Source of the DNA: Bradyrhizobium prioriisuperbiae
Lineage (GTDB): Bacteria > Pseudomonadota > Alphaproteobacteria > Rhizobiales > Xanthobacteraceae
Reading direction: 5' to 3'
NCBI RefSeq assembly: GCF_032397745.1
Contig: NZ_CP135921.1
Span: forward strand, 62,001-126,000
DNA length: 64,000 nucleotides
The position numbers were made by a program, and so were the translations under genes. Under the pieces are notes generated by a model. It made no database searches. It worked only from the letters and a program-made list of their open reading frames with translations, and was not told where the DNA came from. This document shows, in pieces, positions 43,575 through 52,524 of the stretch (position 1 is the stretch's first letter; the number at the start of each line of letters is the position of its first letter).

Positions 43575-44477
43575 TCATCCCGCGGCCTCGCGCATCATCG
43601 CCTTCAGCATTTCGGCGAGCACGCTGGCGATGGCGCTGGTGCCGCGCTCGTGCCCGATCAGCATCAGGGTCTGCGTTTCGTGCGACAGTTCACGCACCGG
43701 CACATAGACCAGCCGGCCAAGGCGCCGCTCGAACTCGATGTCGAACGGCGTGAGAAAGGTAATGCCGTTGTCGAGAATAGCGGCATGGCGCATGATTTCG
43801 ATAGCATTGGTTTCGATGATCGGCAGCGGCTCCAGTGACGCTTTCGCAAATGCTGAATCAAGGTAAGGCCGGATCACCGTCGACCCGTCGGCAATCACCA
43901 GCGGATAGTCGACGCAATCGCTGAGCCGGATCTGGTTGCGCTTGGCGAGCGGATGGCTCGGCGCCATCACCGCGCCCAGCTTGCCGGCGGCCCGTGCCAG
44001 CACTTTCAGATGGCTGCCGCGGGTGAAATCGAAGCCGATGCCGAGATCGGCCTCGCCGCTGGCGACCGCGGATTGAATATCTTCGCCGGTGGTCAGCAGC
44101 GTCAGGCAGAGCCGCACCCGAGGATTCGACACCCGAAACTGCTTGACGGTGCCGGGCACCAAGTTCGAGGCGAGCCCGCTCATCATCGCCACCGTGATCT
44201 CGCCCCGGCGCAGTCCCTTCAGTTCCTCGATCTTGCCCTGGGCCCGGGTCAGGTCCTTGAGGGTCTGGCGGATGTGGCCGATCAGCACCTCACCCGCCGC
44301 GGTCAGGATCAATTTGCGCGGCAGCCGCTGGAAGATCGGCGTGCCGAGCTCGGTCTCGAGCGCGAGAATCTGCCGGCTGATGGCGGAGGCCGCGACATTG
44401 AGATGGCCCGCCGCCTTGCGGATCGATCCGGTGCGCGCCACCTCGTCCACATAGGTCAGCAGCCGGCCATGCAGCAT
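43575..44477 (-). CDS. LysR family regulator of the catabolic cluster
   Basis: A 300-residue LysR protein. The N-terminal HTH (about 1-60) has GSIRKAAGHLNVAASAISRQILALETELG, and the C-terminal co-inducer domain (about 90-295) has GEADLGIGFDF and ILDNGITFLTPFDIEFE. ATG 44477 (MLHGRLLTYV) with GGGAG upstream is the proper start; the longer frame from 44924 is antisense to the cupin. It is divergent from the cupin gene, and the gap holds the palindrome GTTGCCTGAAAGGCAAC. A second such palindrome lies at 49720. Confidence 0.92.
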   Translation of the reverse strand: MLHGRLLTYVDEVARTGSIRKAAGHLNVAASAISRQILALETELGTPIFQRLPRKLILTAAGEVLIGHIRQTLKDLTRAQGKIEELKGLRRGEITVAMMSGLASNLVPGTVKQFRVSNPRVRLCLTLLTTGEDIQSAVASGEADLGIGFDFTRGSHLKVLARAAGKLGAVMAPSHPLAKRNQIRLSDCVDYPLVIADGSTVIRPYLDSAFAKASLEPLPIIETNAIEIMRHAAILDNGITFLTPFDIEFERRLGRLVYVPVRELSHETQTLMLIGHERGTSAIASVLAEMLKAMMREAAG

Positions 44478-44525
44478 CGCGTTGCTCCCGCTTGGAAAAA
44501 TCCTCGCTTTCGAGGATGTGGGGAC

Positions 44526-44542
44526 GTTGCCTGAAAGGCAAC
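44526..44542. promoter_or_regulatory. LysR-box palindrome, copy 1
   Basis: GTTGCCTGAAAGGCAAC is a 17-bp inverted repeat with arms of 7 bp. Its core TGCCTGAAAGGCA is an exact T-N11-A LysR box. It lies midway between the divergent LysR and cupin genes. The same arms occur at 49720-49736. Confidence 0.8.
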
Positions 44543-44642
44543 AGTGTTTGCGAAATAAAGCGCTTTTATGCAAGCCGTCCAGCGTGCTCAATCCAACGTG
44601 GCTCGTCGCATGGCCGGGCCAACCGCAGTCAGGAGTCCCTTC

Positions 44643-45080
44643 ATGGCGTTCAGCGTCGAAAACCTCACGCAGGCCAAGGCCTTCCGCATCTCGCCGACGG
44701 ACACCAACTATTTCGTGATGCTGTTCGACCGCGAGAGTGCGGGGATCGACAACATTTTCGTCATCGAGATCTTCCGTCCCGGCGGCGCGACGCCGCCCAA
44801 CGAGCACGCGGCCGCGCACGAATTCTTCCATGTGCTGCATGGAGAAGGCATCGCGCGCTGCGATGGCAAGACGCTGCCGATCCGGAAGGGCGACTCGCTG
44901 CTGCTGCATCCCGGCTCCGAGCACGTGGTCGAGAACACCGGCAAGGGCAAGCTCTACTGTCTGACCGTGATGACGCCTAACGAAGGCTTCGCCGAACTGA
45001 TCCGCGGCGGCGAAGCAGTGGACATCGAGGCCGATGACATCGCAGTGCTGCAGGGGCGCGACGTGGCGGATCAGCGATGA
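44643..45080 (+). CDS. Cupin domain protein of the catabolic cluster
   Basis: A 145-residue single cupin with NEHAAAHEFFHVLHGEGIARCDGKTL (HxH..E-type metal site) and RKGDSLLLHPGSEHVV (His). It could be a metal-dependent isomerase or oxygenase, or a small-molecule sensor. ATG 44643 has AGGAG upstream. It is the first gene after the LysR-box palindrome, and its stop overlaps the next start (ATGA). Confidence 0.85.
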   Translation: MAFSVENLTQAKAFRISPTDTNYFVMLFDRESAGIDNIFVIEIFRPGGATPPNEHAAAHEFFHVLHGEGIARCDGKTLPIRKGDSLLLHPGSEHVVENTGKGKLYCLTVMTPNEGFAELIRGGEAVDIEADDIAVLQGRDVADQR

Positions 45081-45877
45081 CCGACACCAGCCTTCAACCG
45101 GTCGATGACCTCACGCCGCTCGGCGCCAGTCCGCGCAACCGCTGGTCGGTCTCGGTGACACAGGCGAACCTCGTTCGGCCGCCGGTCGAGCCGCAGCCGG
45201 TGACGATCGATACCGGCGCCAAGCTCGTGACTTTCGACCTCGCGCGCACCGCCACGATCGTCATCGACATGCAGAATGACTTCTGCCATCCGGCCGGCTG
45301 GCTCGGCCACATTGGCGTCGACGTGACGCCAGCGCGCGCACCGATCGCGCCGCTGCAACGGCTGTTGCCGGTGCTGCGTGGGCACGATGTGCCGGTGATC
45401 TGGCTCAACTGGGGCAACCGGCCCGACCGGCTCAACCTCAGCCCGGCCCTGCTGCATGTCTACAAACCATCCGGTACCGGTGTCGGGCTCGGCGATCGGC
45501 TGCCGGACTCCGGCGCCCGGGTGCTGGAGCGCGGCAGCTGGTCGGCGTCGATCGTTGCGGAGCTTGCGGTCGACCCCACCGATATCCATGTCGCCAAATA
45601 TCGCATGTCGGGCTTCCAGGACACTGAGCTCGACAGCATCCTGCGCAACCTCAATGTCACGACCCTGTTGTTCGCCGGCGTCAATGCCGACCAGTGCGTG
45701 CTCTGCACGCTGCAGGACGCCAATTTCCATGGCTACGACTGCATGCTGCTGCGCGACTGCGCGGCCACCACATCGCCGGACTACTGCATGGCCGCGACGG
45801 TCTATAATGTGAACCAGTGCTTCGGCTTCGTGCTGGAGTCTCCCGTCCTTGCCGCCGCGATTGCCGAGGTCGATTGA
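45077..45877 (+). CDS. Cysteine hydrolase (isochorismatase-like)
   Basis: A 266-residue isochorismatase-fold amidase. The catalytic triad is visible: D64 (VIDMQNDFC), K174 (HVAKYRMSGF) and C207 (GVNADQCVLCTLQDA). Family members include N-carbamoylsarcosine amidase, biuret hydrolase and ureidoacrylate hydrolase (RutB). They cleave carbamoyl or amide groups, releasing ammonia and CO2. It overlaps the cupin stop by 4 bp and lies 3 bp before the FAD oxidoreductase, so the three are co-translated. The exact substrate cannot be told. Confidence 0.88.
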   Translation: MTDTSLQPVDDLTPLGASPRNRWSVSVTQANLVRPPVEPQPVTIDTGAKLVTFDLARTATIVIDMQNDFCHPAGWLGHIGVDVTPARAPIAPLQRLLPVLRGHDVPVIWLNWGNRPDRLNLSPALLHVYKPSGTGVGLGDRLPDSGARVLERGSWSASIVAELAVDPTDIHVAKYRMSGFQDTELDSILRNLNVTTLLFAGVNADQCVLCTLQDANFHGYDCMLLRDCAATTSPDYCMAATVYNVNQCFGFVLESPVLAAAIAEVD

Positions 45878-45880
45878 GCC

Positions 45881-47263
45881 ATGAACGATCTCGCTCCCCT
45901 TGACGTCACATCCGACCGGCCGTCGGCCGACACGCTGAGGTCGCTGATCGTCGATCTCGGCGATATCCCCATCGTCACCGATTCCACCATTGTGCGCCGG
46001 CGCTCGCGCGATTTCTTCTGGTACAGCCCGATCCTCAACGACCAGCTCAACGGCAAGTCGGCCGACCTGATCGTCGCGCCGCGCGACGAGGCCGACGTCG
46101 TGCGGGTCGCAGCCGCCTGCGCGCGCCACCGTGTGCCATTGACGGTGCGGGCCGGAGGCACCGGCAATTACGGCCAGGCCGTGCCGCTCGCCGGCGGCGT
46201 GCTGCTCGACATCACCGCCCTCGACACGATCGAATGGATCAAACCCGGTCAGATCCGCGTCGGTGCCGGCGCCAAGATGAACGCGATCGACGCGGCGACC
46301 CAGCCCATGGGCTACGAACTGCGCATGCATCCCTCCACCAAGCGCACCGCGACCATCGGCGGTTTTGTCGCCGGCGGATCCGGCGGCATCGGCTCGATCA
46401 CCTATGGCGGCCTGCGCGAGCGCGGCAACATCCTTGCCGCCCGCATCGTCACCATGGAACCAGAGCCCCGCATCATCGAGCTGCGCGGCGATGCGGCCCA
46501 AAAAATCAACCGCGCCTATGGCACCACCGGCATCATCACCGCACTCGAAATGCCGCTGGCGCCGGCCTGGCCATGGATCGATGTGGTGGTCGCCTTCGAC
46601 GACTTCACGGCCGCGGTTGAATTTGGTCATGCCGCGGCGCTTGCCGACGGCATCGTCAAGAAGCTGCTGGCGCCTATCACCTGGCCGCTGCCGTCCTATT
46701 TCGGCGCGCTGAAATCCTGCTGCCCCGAGGGCAAGAGCATCCTGATCGCGATGATCGCAGAGCCGTCGCTGGAAAGCTTCCGGGACCTGCTCGGCGGTCG
46801 CGGCACCATGACCCTGGAAACGCCGACCGATGATGGCCCCGGCAAGGTGCCGCTGTACGAATACACCTGGAACCATACCACTCTGCAGGTGCTCAAGAGC
46901 GACCGCACGGTGACCTACCTGCAATGCCTGTACCCGCACGACCGTCTGCCGCAGAAGGTCGAGGAGATGCGCACGATGTTTCCCCGCGAGGTGCTGCAGC
47001 ATCTCGAATTCATCCGCTTCAACGGACAGGTCACCTGCAGCGGACTGCCAGTGGTGCGTTACAGCAGCCCGGAGCGGCTGAACGAGATCATTCGCCTGCA
47101 CGAGGCGCACGAGGTCTATATCGCTAATCCGCATGTCTACACGGTCGAGGACGGCAGCCGCTACAAGCGCGTCGACGTCGATCAGCTCGGCTTCAAGCAC
47201 GAGGTCGACCCCTGCGGCCTGCTCAACCCCGGCAAGATGCGCAGCTTTATCCCGGAGCGATGA
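45881..47263 (+). CDS. FAD-binding oxidoreductase (PCMH type)
   Basis: A 460-residue FAD_binding_4 enzyme. The FAD site reads VRAGGTGNYGQAVPLAGGVLLDITAL, then HPSTKRTATIGGFVAGGSGGIGSITYGGLRERGNIL; the C-terminal substrate domain is less typical. The fold is shared by GlcD, D-lactate dehydrogenase and 6-hydroxynicotine-type oxidases. It oxidises a substrate C-N or C-OH bond and may pass electrons to oxygen or a carrier. It sits in the coupled run cupin, cysteine hydrolase, FAD enzyme, reductase. Confidence 0.88.
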   Translation: MNDLAPLDVTSDRPSADTLRSLIVDLGDIPIVTDSTIVRRRSRDFFWYSPILNDQLNGKSADLIVAPRDEADVVRVAAACARHRVPLTVRAGGTGNYGQAVPLAGGVLLDITALDTIEWIKPGQIRVGAGAKMNAIDAATQPMGYELRMHPSTKRTATIGGFVAGGSGGIGSITYGGLRERGNILAARIVTMEPEPRIIELRGDAAQKINRAYGTTGIITALEMPLAPAWPWIDVVVAFDDFTAAVEFGHAAALADGIVKKLLAPITWPLPSYFGALKSCCPEGKSILIAMIAEPSLESFRDLLGGRGTMTLETPTDDGPGKVPLYEYTWNHTTLQVLKSDRTVTYLQCLYPHDRLPQKVEEMRTMFPREVLQHLEFIRFNGQVTCSGLPVVRYSSPERLNEIIRLHEAHEVYIANPHVYTVEDGSRYKRVDVDQLGFKHEVDPCGLLNPGKMRSFIPER

Positions 47264-47264
47264 C

Positions 47265-47849
47265 GTGCGCGTGCTGTACGTCTACTGCCATCCGCTGGAC
47301 GACAGCTTCCATGCCGCGATCCGCCACGAAGCGTTGGCCGGCCTCGCACTGGCCGGGCATACGGTCGACCTGCTCGATCTCTATGCCGAGGACTTCGATC
47401 CTGTACTCACCGCCGAGCGTCGCCGCGACTATCACGATCCCGCACGCAACCGCGCCAACAATCAGGCCCATGTCGACCGGCTGATGGCCGCGGACGCGCT
47501 GGTGCTGCAGTTTCCGACCTGGTCGTTTGGACCGCCGGCCATGCTGAAAGGCTGGTTCGATCGTTTGTTCGGCCCCGGCATCGCGATGGATCTGTCCGAT
47601 CCGGCTCATGCGAAACCGCTGCTGCAGCACATCAGGCACATCACCGGCATCTCGACCTATGGCCGCCAGCGCTGGAAAGCGATCGCCATGGCCGACCCGC
47701 CGCGCAGAATCATCAAACGTTACCTGCCCTGGTTCACCGGCTTCAAGGCCAAGGTGCGCTATCACGCACTGTACCACATGAACACAGCGACTGCTGACCG
47801 GCGCGGCCGCTTTCTCGCGCGAGTGCGACGCGCCATGGAGCAGTTCTGA
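47265..47849 (+). CDS. NAD(P)H-dependent oxidoreductase, flavodoxin-like fold
   Basis: A 194-residue Flavodoxin_2/NQO-type flavoprotein with VLYVYCHPLDDSFHAAI, LDLYAEDFDPVLTAERR, LQFPTWSFGPPAMLKGWFDRLFGPGIA (FMN site) and ISTYGRQRW. It is expected to use FMN and NAD(P)H to reduce quinones or supply reduced flavin. GTG 47265 (GGAG seven bases upstream) is the start; it lies 1 bp after the FAD enzyme. It may be the electron or flavin donor for oxygenation steps in this cluster. Confidence 0.85.
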   Translation: MRVLYVYCHPLDDSFHAAIRHEALAGLALAGHTVDLLDLYAEDFDPVLTAERRRDYHDPARNRANNQAHVDRLMAADALVLQFPTWSFGPPAMLKGWFDRLFGPGIAMDLSDPAHAKPLLQHIRHITGISTYGRQRWKAIAMADPPRRIIKRYLPWFTGFKAKVRYHALYHMNTATADRRGRFLARVRRAMEQF

Positions 47850-47904
47850 GTTGCCCGCTGCAATCGCAGCAGCAATGACGAGTCCAGCCTATGAAAAACG
47901 ATAT

Positions 47905-47914
47905 TTTCAGGCAA
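47905..47914 (-). promoter_or_regulatory. LysR-box half-site before the alpha/beta hydrolase
   Basis: TTTCAGGCAA, read on the minus strand as TTGCCTGAAA, equals one arm plus centre of the palindrome at 44526. It is part of an inverted repeat TGAAAA...TTTTCA in the 113-bp gap before the gene at 47963. Confidence 0.35.
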
Positions 47915-47962
47915 AGTGGATTCGCGACCAACAGCGTTTGAAGACCCCTCCAAGGACACCCC

Positions 47963-48808
47963 ATGGCGACGATATTCGGCGAGACGGACTGGCGATCGAT
48001 GAGCCAGGAGCAGCGCGACCTCGGGCTCAACAACAGTGCCGCCGTCGCGGGCAGCGCGGAGATGGTCAACGGCTGGGAGCAGCGCTCCGCCGCGGTGCGC
48101 GAACGGCATTCCGCGCAGCTGAACCTCAGATACGGCCCGCGGGACCGCAACCGTTTCGACTTCCTGAAAGCCGCTGACGGCGGGCCGACGCTGGTGCTGA
48201 TCCATGGCGGCTACTGGCAGATGCGCTCGAAGGAAACCCTCACCTGGTTTGCCGAGGGGCCGATGGCGCACGGCATCAATGTCGCATTGATCGGCTACAC
48301 CCTGGCGCCGGAAGCGACCATGGACGAGATCGTGGCCGAGATCCATCGCGGCCTCGACACCCTGGTTGAACAGCTTCCCGCCCTCGGCGGCGATCCCGAC
48401 CGTATTATCGTCACCGGCTGGTCCGCAGGCGGACATCTGACCGCGATGGCGCTGTCGCACCCGAAGGTGAAGGCCGGCCTCGCGATCAGCGGCATCTTCG
48501 ATCTCGAACCGATCCGCCACAGCTATCTCAACGTCAAGCTTAAGCTTGACGAAGCCATGTCGCGGCGAAACTCGCCGCTGCTGCAATCCGCCGGCCCGGC
48601 CGCGCCACTGGCGCTGGTGGTCGGCGGCGCCGAACTGCCGCAGTTGCGCCAGCAGACCGCCGACATGGCCGCGTTTCGCGCCAGCAATGGATTGCCGGTG
48701 AGTTATGAAGAAATACCCGGCGCCGATCACTTCTCCATCATGCTCGAGCTGGGATCGCCGACCGGCCGGATCACGACCCTGATCCGACAGTTGTTCGAAA
48801 ACGTCTGA
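47963..48808 (+). CDS. Alpha/beta hydrolase, kynurenine-formamidase-like
   Basis: A 281-residue hydrolase with the oxyanion motif HGGYW, the nucleophile elbow GWSAGGHL and a C-terminal acid/His pair (PGADHFSIM), the pattern of BD-FAE/kynurenine formamidase-like enzymes that cleave N-formyl or ester bonds. In this cluster it may open or deformylate a ring-cleavage product. ATG 47963. Its end abuts the creatininase-like gene on the opposite strand. Confidence 0.88.
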   Translation: MATIFGETDWRSMSQEQRDLGLNNSAAVAGSAEMVNGWEQRSAAVRERHSAQLNLRYGPRDRNRFDFLKAADGGPTLVLIHGGYWQMRSKETLTWFAEGPMAHGINVALIGYTLAPEATMDEIVAEIHRGLDTLVEQLPALGGDPDRIIVTGWSAGGHLTAMALSHPKVKAGLAISGIFDLEPIRHSYLNVKLKLDEAMSRRNSPLLQSAGPAAPLALVVGGAELPQLRQQTADMAAFRASNGLPVSYEEIPGADHFSIMLELGSPTGRITTLIRQLFENV

Positions 48809-49603
48809 TCAGGCCGGCAGCTTCGCCGCCTTCACGTCGTACAGCAGCCTGATGAATTCCACAGCAGTATGCGCGGCGGTGAGCCGGCCCTTGTCAGCCG
48901 TGGCCTTGTGGGCCTCGCCGACGGCACCCGCGGGATTGAGGTCGCCGGCGATCCAGGCATAGGCGATGAATCCGGTCGGCCTGAGATGGTCGAAGGCGGC
49001 CTCATCATCCTCGGCAACCGACCGGAAATCCTGCGCCCGCGTCATATCGACCAGTTCCGGACGGAAGGCCAGCATCAGCGACGTCTCGACGTCGCCACCA
49101 TGGATTCCGAATTTCAGCTCACGCTCGCTGTAGAGGCCGGCGGGCTTGCCAAGCCGCGACCAGGCGGATTTGACCACCAGCATATCCGCCCGCACCCGCA
49201 GTTCGCGCGCGACAATGCCCATCACCTCGTCGTTGCCTCCATGGGAGTTGACGATCACGAGTTTGCGCACGCCCGCGCGCGCGACTGACAGTCCGAGTTC
49301 GGTCCAGGCCTCGATCAGCGTCGTCGCCGGCAAGGTCAGGGTGCCGGGCATCCGCAGATGCTCGTTGGATTTTCCGACCTGCTGGATCGGCAGAATCCGA
49401 ACGTCGAGATCGTCGGGCAGACGTTCGATCAATGTCTCAAGCATGCCGCGATTGATCGCCGCGTCGACACCCACCGGCAGATGCGGCCCGTGCTGCTCGA
49501 TGGCGGCAATCGGCAGGATGGCGATGGTGGTCTGAGGATCGAGGCCTTCGAATTCACGCGAGGCGTATTCATCCCACCAGGCCCGACGACGCAACGTGTC
49601 CAT
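48809..49603 (-). CDS. Creatininase-family amidohydrolase
   Basis: A 264-residue metal-dependent amidohydrolase of the creatininase family. It has the metal-site motifs AAIEQHGPHLPVGVDAAI (E, H, D), VIVNSHGGND and GIHGGDVETS. Members hydrolyse creatinine, N-formyl or formamidopyrimidine (FAPy, as in ArfB) and related cyclic amides. It is on the opposite strand to its neighbours but shares the divergent promoter with the ABC transporter, where the palindrome GTTGCCTAAAAGGCAAC lies. Confidence 0.9.
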   Translation of the reverse strand: MDTLRRRAWWDEYASREFEGLDPQTTIAILPIAAIEQHGPHLPVGVDAAINRGMLETLIERLPDDLDVRILPIQQVGKSNEHLRMPGTLTLPATTLIEAWTELGLSVARAGVRKLVIVNSHGGNDEVMGIVARELRVRADMLVVKSAWSRLGKPAGLYSERELKFGIHGGDVETSLMLAFRPELVDMTRAQDFRSVAEDDEAAFDHLRPTGFIAYAWIAGDLNPAGAVGEAHKATADKGRLTAAHTAVEFIRLLYDVKAAKLPA

Positions 49604-49719
49604 GTTCGCTTCCTTTCATGCCGCGCGGCGAGGCTGCGGCGCACGACCATGATGTCGACTATGACATCGCGAGAGCGTTGACAATGCTGCACGCATGGGT
49701 GTGATCGAGCTTTTCCTGC

Positions 49720-49736
49720 GTTGCCTAAAAGGCAAC
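49720..49736. promoter_or_regulatory. LysR-box palindrome, copy 2
   Basis: GTTGCCTAAAAGGCAAC differs from the copy at 44526 only in the central base, and TGCCTAAAAGGCA is again T-N11-A. It sits between the divergent creatininase-like gene and the ABC substrate-binding gene. Confidence 0.8.
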
Positions 49737-49847
49737 GTATGCCTCGAATCAAAATGCTTCCGGATGACAGACAGCGCGTGCATCTTTTGTGGTGCCGGGA
49801 ACGCTGTCATCGGGATTCCGTCCCATCGAGATCACACCGAGGTTGCC

Positions 49848-50834
49848 ATGAACGCCGTCATGACCATCGTGTCCCGTGCCCTGCTCATAACAGCGGCCTG
49901 TCTTGTCTCCATCACCCCGTCGAACGCCGCCGACAAGGTGACGCTTCTGACCAGCTGGTTCGCTCAGGCCGAGCATGGCGGTTTCTACCAGGCCAAAGCG
50001 ACCGGGCTTTACGAGAAAGCCGGGCTCGACGTCACCATCAAGATGGGCGGCCCGCAAGTGAACGGCTCGCAATTGCTGTTGGCCGGCGAGACCGATTTCC
50101 AGATCGGCTACGACATCCAGGTGCTGAAGGGTCGCGAGCAAGGCCTGCCATTGGTGATGGTGACATCTTCGTTCCAGTTCGACCCCCAGGGCATCATGGC
50201 CCATGACGACGTGGCGGATCTCGCCGCGCTCAAGGGCAAGCCGATCCTGATTGCCGGCTCGTCACGGACCACGTTCTGGCCGTGGCTGCGCGCCAAATAC
50301 GGCTACACCGACGACCAGATCCGCGCCTACACCTTCAACCTGCAGCCGTTCTTCGCCGACCCCACCGTGTCGCAGCAGGCCTATCTGTCATCGGAGCCGT
50401 TCCAGGCGCAGCAGCAGGGCGTCAAGGCGAAGTTCTTCCTGTTCGCAGACGGCGGCTATCCGCCTTACGGCGGGGGAGTTGTCACCACGGAAAAGATGGT
50501 GGCCGAGAAGCCCGAATTGGTGGCGCGCTTCGTCAAGGCCTCGCTCGAAGGCTGGCGCGACTACATCAACAATCCGGCCCCGGGCAACGCCCTGATCAAG
50601 GTCGACAACCCGAAGATGACCGACGCGCAGATCGCGTTCGCGATCGAGAAGCTGAAGCAAACCAAGGCGCTCGAAGGCGGCGACGCCGCCACCCAGGGCA
50701 TCGGCATCATGACCGCCGCGCGGTGGAAGCAGACGTATGATTTCCTGGTCGCAGCCAACCTGCTCGATCCAAAAACCGACTGGCAGAAGGCGTTCACCGA
50801 CCGCTTTGTCAAAGACCTGAAGATCGGGTTCTAG
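49848..50834 (+). CDS. NMT1/ThiY-like ABC substrate-binding protein
   Basis: A 328-residue periplasmic receptor with a Sec signal (about 1-28, SNA-AD). It then has KVTLLTSWFAQAEHGGFYQAKATGLYEKAGLDVTIKMGGP, the NMT1-type opening used for pyrimidine, nitrate, taurine or thiamine-precursor uptake, followed by SSRTTFWPWLRAKYGY. The start is ATG 49848 with GAGG upstream; the longer frame from 49695 overlaps the promoter. It is first of a complete SBP-ATPase-permease set. Confidence 0.9.
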   Translation: MNAVMTIVSRALLITAACLVSITPSNAADKVTLLTSWFAQAEHGGFYQAKATGLYEKAGLDVTIKMGGPQVNGSQLLLAGETDFQIGYDIQVLKGREQGLPLVMVTSSFQFDPQGIMAHDDVADLAALKGKPILIAGSSRTTFWPWLRAKYGYTDDQIRAYTFNLQPFFADPTVSQQAYLSSEPFQAQQQGVKAKFFLFADGGYPPYGGGVVTTEKMVAEKPELVARFVKASLEGWRDYINNPAPGNALIKVDNPKMTDAQIAFAIEKLKQTKALEGGDAATQGIGIMTAARWKQTYDFLVAANLLDPKTDWQKAFTDRFVKDLKIGF

Positions 50835-50869
50835 AGCATGATCCGGACGCCGCTGGCGCGACATTTGCA

Positions 50870-51727
50870 ATGAACCATCTCATGAAAGCTTCATTGCCGA
50901 GCGACCTTCGGAACAACCACGACAACTCCGCCGGCGACCGTCCGCCGGCGGTGGAGGTACTGTCGGCAGAAAAGATTTTCGCCAATGGCACCCGTGCCCT
51001 GGCGCCGATCGATCTCACGATCGCCGATGGCGAATTCCTGACCCTGATCGGCCCCTCCGGCTGCGGCAAAAGCACGCTGCTCAAACTGATCGCCAACCTG
51101 ATTCAGCCGTCCGACGGGCGACTCTTGTGGTGGCGCGGCGATTTCGGGCAGGTGGGCCAGGACGGCCGCCGTTTCGCCTTCGTGTTCCAGGAGCCGACTC
51201 TGATGCCATGGGCGCGGGTCGACACCAACGTGCGGCTGCCGCTCGACCTCGCCAACGTGGCACGCGACACGGCCGATCCACGGGTCACCGACGCGATCGC
51301 CCGCGTCGGCCTCTCGGCTTTCGCCCGGCATTTTCCGCGCCAGCTCTCCGGCGGCATGAAGATGCGGGTGTCGATCGCACGCGCGCTCGCCACCGACCCG
51401 AACCTGCTGTTGATGGACGAGCCGTTCGGCGCACTCGACGAATTCACGCGCAACAAGCTCGACGACGATCTGGTGCGGCTGTGGTGGGAGCGCAAGCTGA
51501 CCACCGTGTTCGTCACTCACTCGATCTATGAAGCGGTGTTCCTGTCGACCCGGATTGTGGTGCTCGCGGCCAACCCCGGCCGCATCTTCCGCACCATGAC
51601 CATTGATGAGCCACAGCCGCGCAACCAGGATTTTCGCGACAGCGCCCGGTTCGCTGCCTACTGCCGCGAACTGTCGACCTGGCTCGCCGAAGCCTCATTG
51701 CCGTCCGCATCGGGAGCCACGCCATGA
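50870..51727 (+). CDS. NitT/TauT-type ABC transporter ATP-binding protein
   Basis: A 285-residue ATPase with Walker A GPSGCGKST, Q-loop VFQEPTLMPW, signature LSGGMKMR and Walker B LLMDEPFGALDE, the SsuB/TauB/ThiZ-type pattern. It energises uptake by the neighbouring permease. Its stop overlaps the permease start (ATGA). Confidence 0.92.
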   Translation: MNHLMKASLPSDLRNNHDNSAGDRPPAVEVLSAEKIFANGTRALAPIDLTIADGEFLTLIGPSGCGKSTLLKLIANLIQPSDGRLLWWRGDFGQVGQDGRRFAFVFQEPTLMPWARVDTNVRLPLDLANVARDTADPRVTDAIARVGLSAFARHFPRQLSGGMKMRVSIARALATDPNLLLMDEPFGALDEFTRNKLDDDLVRLWWERKLTTVFVTHSIYEAVFLSTRIVVLAANPGRIFRTMTIDEPQPRNQDFRDSARFAAYCRELSTWLAEASLPSASGATP

Positions 51728-52524
51728 AGCCCCTGCTGCAATCGGAAACCTTCGTGCGGATCGCGGCCCCGCTCGCAGTCGGCGTGGTGCTGGTCGCGGT
51801 CTGGGAGATCGGCTGCCGTCTCGGCTCGGTCCCGGTGTATCTGTTCCCGAAGCCGAGCGACATTGTCGCCAGCCTGATCAAGGACGGCCCGTCGCTGCTG
51901 CGGGCGCTGATGATCACGCTGCGCATCACCCTGCAGGCGTTCGCCGCCGCCGTCGTGCTGGGAACGCTGATCGCGTTCATGTTCGTGCAGAGCCGTGCCA
52001 TCGAGGTAAGCTTGTTTCCTTATGCAGTGTTGCTGCAGGTGACGCCGATCGTGGCGATCGCGCCATTGATCATCATCCTGGTGAAGAACACGCAACTCTC
52101 GCTGACGGTGTGCGCGACGCTGGTGGCGCTGTTCCCCATCATCTCCAACACCACACTGGGCCTGCGCAGCGTCGATCCCGGGCTCGCCAGCTATTTCCGC
52201 ATGAACCGCGCCAGCCGATTGAAAACCCTGTTGCGGCTTCGGATCCCCGGTGCGCTGCCATATTTCTTCGGCGGCTTGCGCATTTCCTCCGGGCTTGCGC
52301 TGATCGGCGCGGTGGTTGCGGAGTTCGTCGCCGGCACCGGCGGCCGCTCGTCCGGATTGGCCTACCAAATTCTCGACGCCGGGTTCCAACTGGACATTCC
52401 CAGAATGTTCGCCGCACTGTTCCTGATCACCGTCACCGGCGTGCTGCTGTTCGGCGCGATGGTGGGATTGTCGACACTCGCGCTATCGAACTGGCACGAG
52501 AGCGAGATCGGATCCGAGGCATGA
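51724..52524 (+). CDS. NitT/TauT-type ABC transporter permease
   Basis: A 266-residue inner-membrane permease with six helices and the BPD_transp_1 EAA-type loop (MNRASRLKTLLRLRIPGALPYFFGGLRI). With the preceding ATPase and receptor it forms one importer. Its stop overlaps the amidohydrolase start by 4 bp (ATGA), so transport and the first enzyme are coupled. Confidence 0.92.
   Translation: MKPLLQSETFVRIAAPLAVGVVLVAVWEIGCRLGSVPVYLFPKPSDIVASLIKDGPSLLRALMITLRITLQAFAAAVVLGTLIAFMFVQSRAIEVSLFPYAVLLQVTPIVAIAPLIIILVKNTQLSLTVCATLVALFPIISNTTLGLRSVDPGLASYFRMNRASRLKTLLRLRIPGALPYFFGGLRISSGLALIGAVVAEFVAGTGGRSSGLAYQILDAGFQLDIPRMFAALFLITVTGVLLFGAMVGLSTLALSNWHESEIGSEA

Noticed and set aside
44478..44924. 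N-terminal extension of the LysR protein
   Set aside because: It is antisense to the cupin gene and crosses the palindrome; the HTH begins at ATG 44477.
45071..47200. A 709-residue minus-strand frame
   Set aside because: It is antisense to the cysteine hydrolase and FAD oxidoreductase, which have clear motifs; no fold or start site supports it.
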